From Candidatus Tectimicrobiota bacterium (GTDB lineage: Bacteria; UBA8248): DNA of 10,038 nucleotides. Of this stretch, positions 1 to 6,815 are shown piece by piece. Where the stretch lies: positions 1 to 10,038 of the forward strand of contig JACPCT010000223.1 in NCBI GenBank assembly GCA_016184445.1. Direction: 5' to 3'. The stretch's first letter is position 1, and every line of letters starts with the position of its first letter. A program made the position numbers and the translations under genes. Under the pieces are notes generated by a model. That model did not search any database, was not told the origin of the DNA, and saw only the letters and a list, made by a program, of their open reading frames with translations.

Positions 1-99
1 CTGCTCCGGCCCTACACCCGGCGCCGCTTGCGCGGCCGGCAGCCGTTATGCGGAATCGGCGTAACGTCGCGGATGAGCGAAACCTCGAGGCCCGCCGCC
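1..99. repeat. 99-bp direct repeat, copy 1 (rpsK 3' end)
   Basis: Bases 1-99 are identical to 761-859 at an offset of 760. Identity stops at 100 (C) versus 860 (G). The left edge meets the window edge, so the true repeat could be longer. On the minus strand the unit holds the last 28 codons of rpsK, its TAG stop and 11 nt of downstream spacer. In this copy it sits 8 nt after the rpsD stop, where rpoA is normally found. A 99-bp exact match at a sequence end is what a de Bruijn assembler leaves when a path re-enters a k-mer node. That reading is inference. Confidence 0.95.
12..99 (-). pseudogene. rpsK: Duplicated 3' fragment of rpsK (S11 C-terminus)
   Basis: On the minus strand this fragment encodes the last 28 residues of ribosomal protein S11, including the family signature [12 protein letters not shown] and the basic tail KRRRV, ending in TAG at 14-12. 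It has no start codon or ribosome binding site and lies 8 nt past the rpsD stop. It cannot make a protein by itself. It is the coding content of repeat copy 1 and duplicates the end of rpsK at 772-858. Probably an assembly product; a real partial duplication is the alternative. Confidence 0.85.
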
Positions 100-107
100 C
101 TCGGCGA

Positions 108-740
108 TTACTTGGAGTAGAGCTCGACGATCTGCTGCACCTTGACCTCAAGCTGGACGTCCGCCAGCCCGGGCAGCTCGACCACTCTCGCCTGCATGTC
201 CGTCAGGTCCACGTCGAGCCAGGAGGGGACGCCGCGCGCCTTCCCCTTCCCCGCGCTCCGCTGGACCCCATCGATCTTCTTGCTCTTCTCCTTGAGGGCG
301 ATGACGTCGCCCTTCTTCAGCAGGTACGACGGCCGGTTCACCCCGCGGCCGTTCACGGTTACGTGGTTGTGGGCCACGAGCTGGCGCGCCTGCTGCCGCG
401 AATCGGCGAAGCTGGCACGGTAGACCGCGTTGTCCAGGCGGACCTCCAGGAGGCGCATGAGGTTGTCGCCCGTGACGCCCTTCTGCCGGGAGGCCTCGGC
501 GTAGTAGCGCCGGAAGGGGCGCTCCAGCATGCCGTAGATGCGCCGCACCTTCTGTTTCTCGCGGAGCTGCTGGCCGTACTCGCTCACCTTGCTCCGGATG
601 CGGGCGGCGCCGTGCTGCCCCGGAGGGAAGCTGCGCTTCTCGAAGGAGCACTTGTCCCCCAGGCAGCGGTCGCCCTTGAGGAAGAGCTTCATGCCCTCGC
701 GGCGGCACAAGCGGCAGACGGATTCCTTGTATCGAGCCAA
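108..740 (-). CDS. rpsD: 30S ribosomal protein S4
   Basis: S4 is a primary 16S rRNA-binding protein that nucleates 30S assembly; in E. coli it also represses the alpha operon. The protein is 210 residues, a normal length. It has the zinc-binding (C+) N-terminus with Cys9, Cys12, Cys26 and Cys31, the SFPPGQHG segment at 37-44, and the S4 RNA-binding domain from about 100 to 160 (RLDNAVYR at 101-108). The start is TTG at 740: it gives the family N-terminus MARYKES and lies 9 nt after a GAGGGGGG ribosome binding site. As assembled, the frame stays open upstream into the shifted rpsK, giving an apparent 331-residue S11-S4 fusion that is an effect of the rpsK lesion. The usual next gene, rpoA, is not seen; a repeat of the rpsK end follows instead. 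Confidence 0.95.
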   Translation of the reverse strand: MARYKESVCRLCRREGMKLFLKGDRCLGDKCSFEKRSFPPGQHGAARIRSKVSEYGQQLREKQKVRRIYGMLERPFRRYYAEASRQKGVTGDNLMRLLEVRLDNAVYRASFADSRQQARQLVAHNHVTVNGRGVNRPSYLLKKGDVIALKEKSKKIDGVQRSAGKGKARGVPSWLDVDLTDMQARVVELPGLADVQLEVKVQQIVELYSK

Positions 741-749
741 CCTGGTATA

Positions 750-757
750 CCCCCCTC
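750..757 (-). promoter_or_regulatory. Ribosome binding site of rpsD
   Basis: GAGGGGGG lies 9 nt before the TTG at 740. It supports this non-ATG start over reading through from rpsK. Confidence 0.7.
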
Positions 758-760
758 TCT

Positions 761-859
761 CTGCTCCGGCCCTACACCCGGCGCCGCTTGCGCGGCCGGC
801 AGCCGTTATGCGGAATCGGCGTAACGTCGCGGATGAGCGAAACCTCGAGGCCCGCCGCC
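761..859. repeat. 99-bp direct repeat, copy 2 (rpsK 3' end)
   Basis: This is the second copy of the exact 99-bp repeat, in the expected place for the rpsK 3' end, followed on the minus strand by the rpsD ribosome binding site. Its right edge (859/860) coincides exactly with the point where the rpsK reading frame breaks. The repeat boundary and the gene lesion are therefore one junction. Confidence 0.95.
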
Positions 860-1103
860 GGTCCAGCGCCTTCTTGGCCACCGCGGCGGCCGCCATCTGG
901 GCGGCGAAGGGCGTGCTCTTGCGCGAGCCCTTGAACCCCTCGGCCCCCGCCGACGACCAGCAGACCACGTTCCCGCCGGCGTCGGAGATGGTGATCATGG
1001 TGTTGTTGAAGGTCGCCAGGATGTGGGCCTGGCCCTTGCCGATGGCCCGGCGCTCCCGGCGCCGCTTGCTCCCCGGCCGCTTCCCCTTGCCCGCCTGCGC
1101 CAA
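772..1103 (-). pseudogene. rpsK: 30S ribosomal protein S11, internally deleted and frameshifted
   Basis: S11 lies on the 30S platform beside the mRNA exit and is essential. Residues 1-81 (1103-861) are a normal N-terminus with ATFNNT, the [14 protein letters not shown] signature (57-69 region) and KKALD. The sequence then jumps at 860/859 into another frame that encodes the normal last 28 residues (AAGLEV...KRRRV, TAG at 774-772). Compared with E. coli S11 (129 residues), about 25 residues are absent, including the rRNA-contacting KGPGPGRE loop; the net loss is about 73 nt. The start is TTG with GAGGAGGAG 5 nt upstream, 21 nt after rpsM. Since S11 is essential and no other full copy is visible, I infer that the genome holds an intact gene and that this join is an assembly error. 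Confidence 0.88.
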
Positions 1104-1108
1104 CTCCG

Positions 1109-1117
1109 CTCCTCCTC
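1109..1117 (-). promoter_or_regulatory. Ribosome binding site of rpsK
   Basis: GAGGAGGAG lies 5 nt before the TTG at 1103 in the rpsM-rpsK spacer. It fixes the TTG start of S11. Confidence 0.75.
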
Positions 1118-1124
1118 GCGTCGC

Positions 1125-1502
1125 CTACTTCGTTTCTTTCTTCTTCGAGCCCACGGTCTTGCGGGGCCCCTTGCGGGTGCGGGCGTTGGTGTGCGTGCGC
1201 TGCCCCCGCACCGGGAGGCCGCGGCGGTGCCGCAGGCCCCGGTAGCAGCCGATGTCCATGAGGCGCTTGATGTTCATCGAGACCCGGCTGCGCAGGTCGC
1301 CCTCCACGGTATGGTGCCGCTCGACGAGCTCGCGCAGGGCCTGCACCTGCTGCTCGGTGAGGTCCTTGACCTTGGTGTGCACGGGGATCTTGGCCCCCTC
1401 GGCGATCTTCAGCGCGGATGTGCGCCCGATGCCGAAGATGTAAGTGAGGGCGATCTCCACGTTCTTGTCGTTCGGGACGTCCACCCCGGCGATGCGTGCC
1501 AT
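1125..1502 (-). CDS. rpsM: 30S ribosomal protein S13
   Basis: S13 sits on the 30S head, contacts the P-site tRNA and forms bridges to the 50S subunit. The protein is 125 residues, a normal length. It begins [10 protein letters not shown], carries the helical motif with GIGRTSA at 24-30, and ends in the conserved basic tail [14 protein letters not shown] (99-112) followed by a lysine-rich end. The ATG at 1502 is preceded by GGAGGAGAG at good spacing. It lies between rpmJ (27 nt upstream) and rpsK (21 nt downstream). In E. coli rpsM starts the alpha operon behind a long S4-binding leader; the 27-nt gap leaves no room for such a leader between the genes, so the cluster is probably continuous here. 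Confidence 0.97.
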   Translation of the reverse strand: MARIAGVDVPNDKNVEIALTYIFGIGRTSALKIAEGAKIPVHTKVKDLTEQQVQALRELVERHHTVEGDLRSRVSMNIKRLMDIGCYRGLRHRRGLPVRGQRTHTNARTRKGPRKTVGSKKKETK

Positions 1503-1529
1503 GGGCTCTCTCCTCCCAGCGCCGCCCGG

Positions 1530-1643
1530 CTAGCCCTGGCGCTGCTTGTGTTTGGGGTTGGAGCAAAGGACACGGACGACGCCCTTGCGCCGGATCACCT
1601 TGCACTTGTCGCAGATGGGCTTGACCGAACTGCGCACTTTCAT
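1530..1643 (-). CDS. rpmJ: 50S ribosomal protein L36
   Basis: This 37-residue protein starts at the ATG at 1643 ([14 protein letters not shown]) and ends at TAG 1532-1530. It is the zinc-ribbon form, with Cys11, Cys14, Cys27 and His32 as the expected metal ligands. L36 binds 23S rRNA near the base of the L7/L12 stalk and is the smallest r-protein. It lies 15 nt after infA, with GAGGATGGAAG upstream as ribosome binding site, and 27 nt before rpsM. This infA-rpmJ-rpsM order is common in bacteria. Confidence 0.97.
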   Translation of the reverse strand: MKVRSSVKPICDKCKVIRRKGVVRVLCSNPKHKQRQG

Positions 1644-1658
1644 GGCTTCCATCCTCGT

Positions 1659-1946
1659 CTACTTGTAGCGGCTCGTGATGCGGCCGCGCGTCAGGTCGTA
1701 GGGCGAGAGCTCCACCTTCACGGAGTCCCCAGGCAGGATCCGGATGAAGTTCATCCGCATCTTGCCGGAAATGTGCGCCAGGACCTTGTGGCCTCCCTCG
1801 ATGTTGACCCGGAACATGGCGTTGGGCAGCGTCTCGGCCACGACCCCGTCGACCTCGATGCAATCCTCCTTGGGAGGGCGCTCCTCGCGCTCGCGCGGCG
1901 GACGCCCCTTCTTCGCGTCCCCGGACGAGCGGCGGGGCCTCCTCAT
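1659..1946 (-). CDS. infA: Translation initiation factor IF-1 with N-terminal extension
   Basis: IF-1 is an OB-fold protein that occupies the 30S A site during initiation. Residues 26-95 match the whole usual ~72-residue protein, from [11 protein letters not shown] through [14 protein letters not shown] to the end [11 protein letters not shown]. Before this is a basic, low-complexity extension of about 25 residues ([17 protein letters not shown]...). No ATG, GTG or TTG lies in frame between the ATG at 1946 and the core, so the extension appears to be translated. The start overlaps the map stop as ATGA, which points to translational coupling. No clear Shine-Dalgarno lies before the ATG, but AGGAGG forms codons 2-3. 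The core function is certain; the role of the extension is unknown. Confidence 0.93.
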   Translation of the reverse strand: MRRPRRSSGDAKKGRPPREREERPPKEDCIEVDGVVAETLPNAMFRVNIEGGHKVLAHISGKMRMNFIRILPGDSVKVELSPYDLTRGRITSRYK

Positions 1947-2695
1947 GAAACCAGGCTCAGCACGTCCGGCCCGTTCGCGGAGACGGCCAGCGTGTGCTCG
2001 AAATGGGCCGAGAGCTTGGCGTCGGCCGTCACCACGGTCCAGTCGTCGTCAAGCACCTTCACGTCCGGCACCCCCGCGTTCAGCATGGGCTCGATGGCCA
2101 GGACCATCCCCGGCTTGAGCTCCGGGCCGGTGCCCGGCTCGCCAAAATTGGGCACCTGCGGCTCCTCGTGGAGGCTCGTCCCGATGCCGTGGCCCACGTA
2201 GGCGCGCACCACCGAGAAGCCCGCGCCCTCGGCGTGCGCCTGGATGGCGTGGGAGATGTCGAAGAGGCGGTTGCCCGACAACGCCTTCTCGATCCCCTTG
2301 GCCAGCGCCTCCTCGCAGCAGCGGATGAGGCGGCGCGCCGCGCCGTCCACCTGCCCGACCGGGATGGTGGCCGCGTGGTCGCCAAAGTAGCCGTCCAGCT
2401 TGGCCCCGATGTCGATGCTGATGATGTCCCCCTCCTTGAGCTTGCGCTTGGACGGGATGCCGTGCACCACCTCCTCGTTCACCGAGGCGCAGATGGCGTG
2501 CTTGTAGCCCCGGTAGCCCTTGAAGGCCGGCCGGGCACCCATCTCCCGCAGCAGCCGCTCGGCCAGGGCGTCCAGCTCCAGGGTGGTGACGCCCGCCTTC
2601 ACGGCCTTGCGCAGCTCCCGCATCACCAGCGCCAGCACCCGGTTGCTCGCCCGGAGCTTCTCCACCTCCTCCGGGGAACGGAGCACGATCGCCAT
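1943..2695 (-). CDS. map: Methionine aminopeptidase type I
   Basis: This enzyme removes the N-terminal methionine from nascent proteins at the ribosome exit, using two divalent metal ions. The protein is 250 residues, typical of the short bacterial type Ia without an SH3-like N-terminal domain. All five metal ligands are present: Asp95 (in SIDIGA), Asp106 (GYFGDH), His169 (VGHGIG), Glu202 (AIEPML) and Glu233 (HFEHT). His78 matches the substrate-binding histidine (E. coli His79). The ATG at 2695 overlaps the adk stop by one base (TGATG), and the stop overlaps the infA start (ATGA). The adk-map-infA chain is therefore tightly coupled. The frame is open further upstream, but that part is a shadow of adk. 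Confidence 0.97.
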   Translation of the reverse strand: MAIVLRSPEEVEKLRASNRVLALVMRELRKAVKAGVTTLELDALAERLLREMGARPAFKGYRGYKHAICASVNEEVVHGIPSKRKLKEGDIISIDIGAKLDGYFGDHAATIPVGQVDGAARRLIRCCEEALAKGIEKALSGNRLFDISHAIQAHAEGAGFSVVRAYVGHGIGTSLHEEPQVPNFGEPGTGPELKPGMVLAIEPMLNAGVPDVKVLDDDWTVVTADAKLSAHFEHTLAVSANGPDVLSLVS

Positions 2696-3330
2696 CAGGC
2701 GATCACCCGGGCGATCGCCGACTCCACCCCCCGGGCCACCTCTTCCACCGGGCCGGTCCCGTCGAACTCGAGGACCTTGTCCAGCGTGCGGTAGTAGCCC
2801 ACGAGCGGGGCCGTGTGCTCCTCGTACACCTTCAGGCGGTGCTCCACCGTGCTGCGGAGGTCGTCGTCCCGCTGGTAGAGGTCGCCCCCGCAGACCGGGC
2901 AAAGGGAGGAGTCCCTCTTCGAGAACACCGCGCTGCACTTGCGGCACGTGAGCCTCCCCGCCAGCCGGGCGATGACCTCCTCCCGCGGGACGTGCAGAAA
3001 CACGACCGCGTCGATCCCCCCGGGCAGGACGCGCTCCAGGGCGCGCGCCTGGTCCGTCGTCCGGGGGAAACCGTCCAGGATGAAGCCCTGGGCGCAATCC
3101 TCCCGGCTGACCCGCTCCTCGACCACGGACACCATCACCTCGTCGGGCACAAGCTGCCCGCGGGTGAGCATGTCCTGAACCCTCTTCCCCAGCTCGGCGC
3201 CCTCGTCCACCGCCTGGCGGAGCATGTCGCCCGTGGAGATCTGGGGGATGCCGTAGAACTTGCTCAGCAGGGCACCCTGCGTGCCCTTTCCCGATCCCGG
3301 CGGACCCAGCAAAACGAGTTTCACGCTCAC
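2695..3330 (-). CDS. adk: Adenylate kinase, zinc-LID form
   Basis: It catalyses ATP + AMP <-> 2 ADP in the cytoplasm. The protein is 211 residues, with the P-loop GPPGSGKGT at 9-17 (Lys15), the AMP-binding region after ISTGDMLR (31-38), and DGFPR at 86-90. The LID domain carries a complete four-cysteine zinc site: Cys129, Cys132, Cys144 and Cys147. This is the long, metal-stabilised form common in Gram-positive and many other bacteria. The start is taken as GTG at 3330 because it forms a 4-nt GTGA overlap with the secY stop; a second GTG two codons later (3324) is possible. The secY-adk-map order is a standard arrangement. Confidence 0.95.
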   Translation of the reverse strand: MSVKLVLLGPPGSGKGTQGALLSKFYGIPQISTGDMLRQAVDEGAELGKRVQDMLTRGQLVPDEVMVSVVEERVSREDCAQGFILDGFPRTTDQARALERVLPGGIDAVVFLHVPREEVIARLAGRLTCRKCSAVFSKRDSSLCPVCGGDLYQRDDDLRSTVEHRLKVYEEHTAPLVGYYRTLDKVLEFDGTGPVEEVARGVESAIARVIA

Positions 3331-4598
3331 CCCGTCCTCCCGCGGACCCGGCCCCTCCTCAGGAACCCCTCGTAGTTCCGCATCACCAGGTGGCTCTCGA
3401 TCTGCCGCTGGGTGTCCACCGCCACGCCCACCACGATCAGCAGGGCCGTCCCCCCGAAGAAGAAGGGCACGTTGAACCACTGGATGAGATAGGTGGGCAG
3501 GATGACGATGACGCTCAGGTAGATCGCCCCGAGGAAGGTGAGGCGGCTGAGCACCCGGTCGATGTAGTCCGCCGTGGGCCGGCCGGGCCGCCGGCCCGGG
3601 ATGAAGCCGCCGTACTTCCTGAGGTTCTCGGCGACATCCATCGGGTTGAAGATGACGGACGTGTAGAAATAGGCGAAAAAGAAGATCAGCGACACCGTGA
3701 GGATGATGTACACATAGCCGCCGCCCGTGAGCTGGCTGCTCAGATCCTTCAGCCAGGGCACGCCCGAGAACTCGGCGATGGTGGCCGGGAAGAGGATGAT
3801 GGAGCTCGCGAAGATCGGCGGGATGACGCCCGAGGTGTTCACCTTCAGGGGGAGGTGGGTCTCCTGCCCCCCCGCCATCCGCCGTCCCACGACCCGCTTG
3901 GCGTATTGCACGCGGATCCGCCGCTGGCCGGCCTCGAACCACACTACCAGGCCCACCACGCCCACCATGCCGATGACCAGGAGGATCATCACGAAGGGCT
4001 GGATGTCCCCGGTGGACATCAGCCGGAAGGTGTTGAACACCGCGCTCGGGAGACCCGACACGATACCCGCGAAGATGAGGAGCGACATGCCGTTGCCGAT
4101 CCCCCGCTCGGTGATCTGCTCGCCCAGCCACATGATGAAGGCGGTCCCCGCCACCAGCGTCAGGACCGTCAGCAGGCGGAAGCCCCAGCCCGGATCGGGC
4201 ACCACGAGGGCGCCGGTCGGGGCGGTCATCCGCTCGATGCCGATCGCGATCCCGAAGCCCTGGATGGTGGAGAGCACCACGGTGCCGTAGCGGGTGTACT
4301 GGCTGATCTTCTTGCGCCCCGCCTCCCCCTCCTTCTTGAGGCGCTCCAGGTGGGGGATCACCACCGTCAGCAGCTCCAGGATGATGGACGCGCTGATGTA
4401 GGGCATGATCCCCAGGGCGAAGATGGTGAGCTGGCTCAGGGCCCCGCCGGTGAACAGGTCGAAGAACTGCATGATGGTGCCGCCCCCGCGCGCGAGCTCC
4501 TGGAAGAAGGCGGCCAGCGCCACGGTGTCGATGCCGGGCGTCGGGATGTGCGCGCCCACGCGGTAGACCGCCAGGATCCCCAGCGTGAAGAGGATGCG
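3327..4598 (-). pseudogene. secY: Preprotein translocase subunit SecY, 5' end missing
   Basis: SecY is the channel-forming integral membrane protein of the Sec translocon. From Arg-Ile-Leu-Phe-Thr-Leu-Gly at 4598 to TGA at 3329-3327 there are 423 residues in one open frame. They cover TM1 (YRVGAHIPTPGID follows it), PYISASIILELL, the cytosolic KEGEAGRKK loop, the VQYAKRVVGRRMAGG loop, FNPMDVAENLRKYGGFIPG with GRPTADYIDRVL, and the C-terminal basic tail. The usual 14-21 N-terminal residues, start codon and ribosome binding site are absent. Upstream of 4598 in this frame I see only out-of-frame rplO codons and no start. The first in-frame start-like codon, GTG at 4559, would remove TM1. The gene is essential, so the missing start more likely reflects a false join in the assembly than decay. 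Confidence 0.88.
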
Positions 4599-4599
4599 G

Positions 4600-5073
4600 G
4601 ACCACCTCCACGCTGCCGCCCGCGCCCTCCACCTTCTTCCTCGCCGACTCGCTGCAGCCCTGGATCTTCAGGTGCAGGGGCCGGTCGATAGCGCCCGACC
4701 CGAGCAGCTTCACGCCGTTTTGCGCCAGCCTGCGGACCAGGCCGCTCGCGCACAGGGCCGCCGCGTCCACCGTGGCGCCCGCCTCGAAGCGGGCCAGCCG
4801 GCCCACGTTCACCTCGGAGAAATCCTTGGCGAAGATATTGCGGAAGCCCCGCTTGGGCAGGCGCCGCTGGAGGGGCATCTGGCCGCCCTCGTAGCCCGGC
4901 TTCTTCCGGCTCCCCGAGCGCGCCTTCTCGCCCTTGTGCCCGCGCCCGGAGGTCTTCCCCATGCCGGAGCCCGGCCCGCGCCCCACCCGCTTGCGGCTGT
5001 GGGTAGCTCCCGGCTTCCCGCGCAGGTCGCCCAGGCCGGTGACGCGGCCCTCGCCTAGATTCTTCTCGGCCAT
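4600..5073 (-). CDS. rplO: 50S ribosomal protein L15, stop codon missing
   Basis: L15 is a late-binding 50S assembly protein with a long glycine- and lysine-rich arm threaded into 23S rRNA. The ATG at 5073 follows GGAGGAGCG. The arm [19 protein letters not shown] lies at about 28-46, followed by PKRGFRN, and the globular domain ends at GGSVEVV (152-158), the usual family end (E. coli 144 residues). Instead of a stop, the frame runs straight into secY sequence read out of frame, and stays open through to the adk stop at 2695, giving a 792-residue artefactual ORF. The L15 protein itself seems complete or lacks only a few residues; its stop and the spacer to secY are missing. rpmD lies 15 nt upstream. 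Confidence 0.9.
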
Positions 5074-5088
5074 CGCTCCTCCGGGGGC

Positions 5089-5274
5089 CTAGGCCCCCTC
5101 CTCCACTTCCACCAGGTGCTTCACCTGGAAGATCAGGCCCCGGATGCTGGGGTTGTCCGCGCGAAAGACGCTCTGGTTGATCCGCCGGAGGCCCAGCCCC
5201 CGGAGCGCCTCGCGGTGCATGGGCTTCGAGCCCGAGACGCTCTTCCGCAGGGTGATCTTGATCCGCTCCGCCAT
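5089..5274 (-). CDS. rpmD: 50S ribosomal protein L30
   Basis: L30 is a small 50S protein that binds 23S rRNA and is often absent in some bacterial lineages. This copy has 61 residues, the normal bacterial length. It begins [12 protein letters not shown], has the [16 protein letters not shown] segment at about 22-36, then [20 protein letters not shown]. The ATG at 5274 is preceded by GGAGCCGGGAG. It lies between rpsE and rplO, as in most spc operons. Confidence 0.97.
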   Translation of the reverse strand: MAERIKITLRKSVSGSKPMHREALRGLGLRRINQSVFRADNPSIRGLIFQVKHLVEVEEGA

Positions 5275-5295
5275 CTCCCGGCTCCTACGACTCGG

Positions 5296-5844
5296 CTACG
5301 CCTTGGCGCCCTCGGCGCCCGGGGGCTCGACCCCGCGCACGGAGAACACCTCGTCCCGCCGGCGGAGGGACTTGAGCCCCGCCAGCGCCGCCTTGGCGGC
5401 GTTGTGGGGGTTGCTCGTCCCGATGCACTTCGTGAGGATGTCGCGCACCCCGGCCACGTCCAGCACGGCCCGCACGGAACCGCCCGCGATGACGCCGGTC
5501 CCGCGCGCGGCCGGCTTGAGGAGGACCCGCCCGGCCCCGTAGTGCCCGAGCACCTGGTGGGGGATAGTGTCCCCGTCCAGGGCGACCCGCACCATGGACT
5601 TGCGGGCCCGCTCAATCCCCTTGCGGATCGCCTCGGGCACCTCGTTCGCCTTGCCCAGGCCGAGGCCCACCTGGCCCTTGCGGTCCCCCACCGTCACCAG
5701 GGCGCTGAAGCTGAAGCGCCGGCCGCCCTTGACCACCTTCGCCACGCGGTTCACGAAGACGACGCGGTCCACGAACTCCCGCTCCTCCGGCGCCGCCTGG
5801 TTCCTTGGACCACCCCTGGGCCCACCTCTGGGTTCACGCGCCAT
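5296..5844 (-). CDS. rpsE: 30S ribosomal protein S5
   Basis: S5 contributes to decoding fidelity, mRNA helicase activity and 30S assembly. The protein is 182 residues. It has a short glycine/arginine-rich N-terminus ([14 protein letters not shown]), the double-stranded-RNA-binding-like S5 N-domain starting [19 protein letters not shown] (23-41) with [14 protein letters not shown], and the C-terminal domain with [19 protein letters not shown] (115-133) and [11 protein letters not shown]. The ATG at 5844 overlaps the rplR stop by one base (TGATG), suggesting coupled translation. rpmD follows after 21 nt. Confidence 0.97.
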   Translation of the reverse strand: MAREPRGGPRGGPRNQAAPEEREFVDRVVFVNRVAKVVKGGRRFSFSALVTVGDRKGQVGLGLGKANEVPEAIRKGIERARKSMVRVALDGDTIPHQVLGHYGAGRVLLKPAARGTGVIAGGSVRAVLDVAGVRDILTKCIGTSNPHNAAKAALAGLKSLRRRDEVFSVRGVEPPGAEGAKA

Positions 5845-6239
5845 CAGAACTTCACCCCCGTCTCACGAACGCCGTCGGCCAGGGCCTTCACCCGGCCGTG
5901 GTACAGGTAGCCGTTCCTGTCGAACACCACCTGCGCGACGCCCTGGGCCTTCGCCCGGCCGCCCAGAATCTTCCCCACGATGGCGGCCCCCGCGCGGTTG
6001 CCGGGATGGGCCTTCTCGGCGGCCTTGGCCAGTGCCCCGAACTCCTCCTCCAGGGAGGAGGCGGCCACCACGGTGCGGCCCGTCCGATCGTCGATCAGCT
6101 GGGCGTAGATGTGCTTGCCGCTCCGGAACTTGCCGCTCCGGAAGACCGTCACGCGCGGCCGCTCGGAGGTGCCCTTCACCCGGCTGCGGACCCGGGCCTT
6201 CCGGGCCTGCCAAGCCAACTGTTTCTTCGACACAGCCAC
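5844..6239 (-). CDS. rplR: 50S ribosomal protein L18 with 5-residue tandem duplication
   Basis: L18 binds 5S rRNA and, with L5, helps bring it into the central protuberance. The protein is 131 residues. It begins with GTG at 6239, 8 nt after GGAGG. Recognisable parts are [38 protein letters not shown], the [19 protein letters not shown] region (lysine/glycine-rich) and the end [19 protein letters not shown]. In most L18 proteins the VFRS motif is followed almost directly by KHIYAQ. Here FRSGK occurs twice in tandem, encoded by a perfect 15-bp duplication. The frame is kept and the rest is normal, so the protein is probably functional. Confidence 0.96.
   Translation of the reverse strand: MAVSKKQLAWQARKARVRSRVKGTSERPRVTVFRSGKFRSGKHIYAQLIDDRTGRTVVAASSLEEEFGALAKAAEKAHPGNRAGAAIVGKILGGRAKAQGVAQVVFDRNGYLYHGRVKALADGVRETGVKF
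6114..6143. repeat. Perfect 15-bp tandem repeat in rplR (2 copies)
   Basis: Bases 6114-6128 and 6129-6143 are identical 15-mers (cttgccgctccggaa). On the minus strand they encode FRSGK twice. The duplication is in frame and lies just before the conserved KHIYAQ of L18. Replication slippage or an assembly error could both give this. Confidence 0.95.
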
Positions 6240-6257
6240 CGCCCAATCCTCCCCGGG

Positions 6258-6803
6258 CTAGACGCCCGCCTTGCCGACCTTGCGGCGCACATACTCGCCC
6301 GTGTAGCGGATCCCCTTGCCCTTGAAGGGCTCGGGGGGCTTGATGCGCCGGATCTCCGAGGCCACGTAGCCGACCACCTCCTTGTCGATGCCCTTCACCT
6401 TGATAGCGTTGCGCTGGCGGTCGCTCTGGACCACGAACTCGATCCCCTCGACGGGCTCGACCCGCACCTGGTGCGAGTAGCCCACGCTGAGGAGCAGGCC
6501 CTTGCCCGAGGCCTCCACGCGGTAGCCCAGGCCCACCACCTCGAGCTCCTTCTCGAAGCCCTTCGAGACCCCCTCGACCATGTTGGCCAGGAGAGTCCGC
6601 GTGAGCCCGTGCAGCGAGCGGTCGAGCCGGCCGTCGGAGGAGCGGGTCACCACCATCCGCCCTCCGTCCACCGCCACCTTCATGCGGGGGTGAACCTGGC
6701 GATTAAGGGTGCCCTTGGGCCCCTTGACGGTGACGGCGAGGCCGTCCACCTTCGCCTCGACCCCCTTGGGCAGGGGGATGGGCATCCTTCCGATGCGCGA
6801 CAT
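6258..6803 (-). CDS. rplF: 50S ribosomal protein L6
   Basis: L6 binds 23S rRNA near the sarcin-ricin loop and the factor-binding site. The protein is 181 residues from MSRIGRMPIPLPKGV, with two related L6 domains. Signatures include HGLTRTLLANMVEGVSKGF (65-83), VVGLGYR (89-95) and the terminal IKPPEPFKGKGIRY (154-167). The ATG at 6803 is chosen over a TTG two codons upstream (6809): GAGGG at 6815-6811 is 7 nt from the ATG but only 1 nt from the TTG, and family members start MSRIG. The gap to rpsH is 10 nt and to rplR 18 nt. Confidence 0.97.
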   Translation of the reverse strand: MSRIGRMPIPLPKGVEAKVDGLAVTVKGPKGTLNRQVHPRMKVAVDGGRMVVTRSSDGRLDRSLHGLTRTLLANMVEGVSKGFEKELEVVGLGYRVEASGKGLLLSVGYSHQVRVEPVEGIEFVVQSDRQRNAIKVKGIDKEVVGYVASEIRRIKPPEPFKGKGIRYTGEYVRRKVGKAGV

Positions 6804-6810
6804 CGTCAAG

Positions 6811-6815
6811 CCCTC
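6811..6815 (-). promoter_or_regulatory. Ribosome binding site deciding the rplF start
   Basis: GAGGG overlaps the rpsH stop codon and is 7 nt before the ATG at 6803. It favours this ATG over the TTG at 6809. Confidence 0.7.

Noticed and set aside
12..99. A second functional rpsK or an S4 C-terminal extension after rpsD.
   Set aside because: The fragment lacks a start and is separated from rpsD by a TAA stop, although it is in the same frame.
741..771. Possible intrinsic terminator between rpsK and rpsD.
   Set aside because: The spacer is a G-rich ribosome binding site without a stem-loop plus T-run.
1023..2201. Plus-strand open frame of 392 codons across rpsK, rpsM, rpmJ, infA and map.
   Set aside because: It lies opposite five recognised genes and has no recognisable domain.
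3390..4691. Plus-strand open frame of 433 codons opposite secY.
   Set aside because: It is antisense to clear SecY coding sequence, has a low-complexity acidic/His-rich composition and no family motif.
2695..5073. A 792-codon minus-strand frame joining L15 and adenylate kinase.
   Set aside because: Its middle ~420 codons are secY read out of frame. The frame is open only because of the missing rplO stop and high GC content.
6804..6809. TTG at 6809 as start of rplF.
   Set aside because: The ribosome binding site is 1 nt away, too close, while the ATG at 6803 has 7-nt spacing and the family N-terminus.
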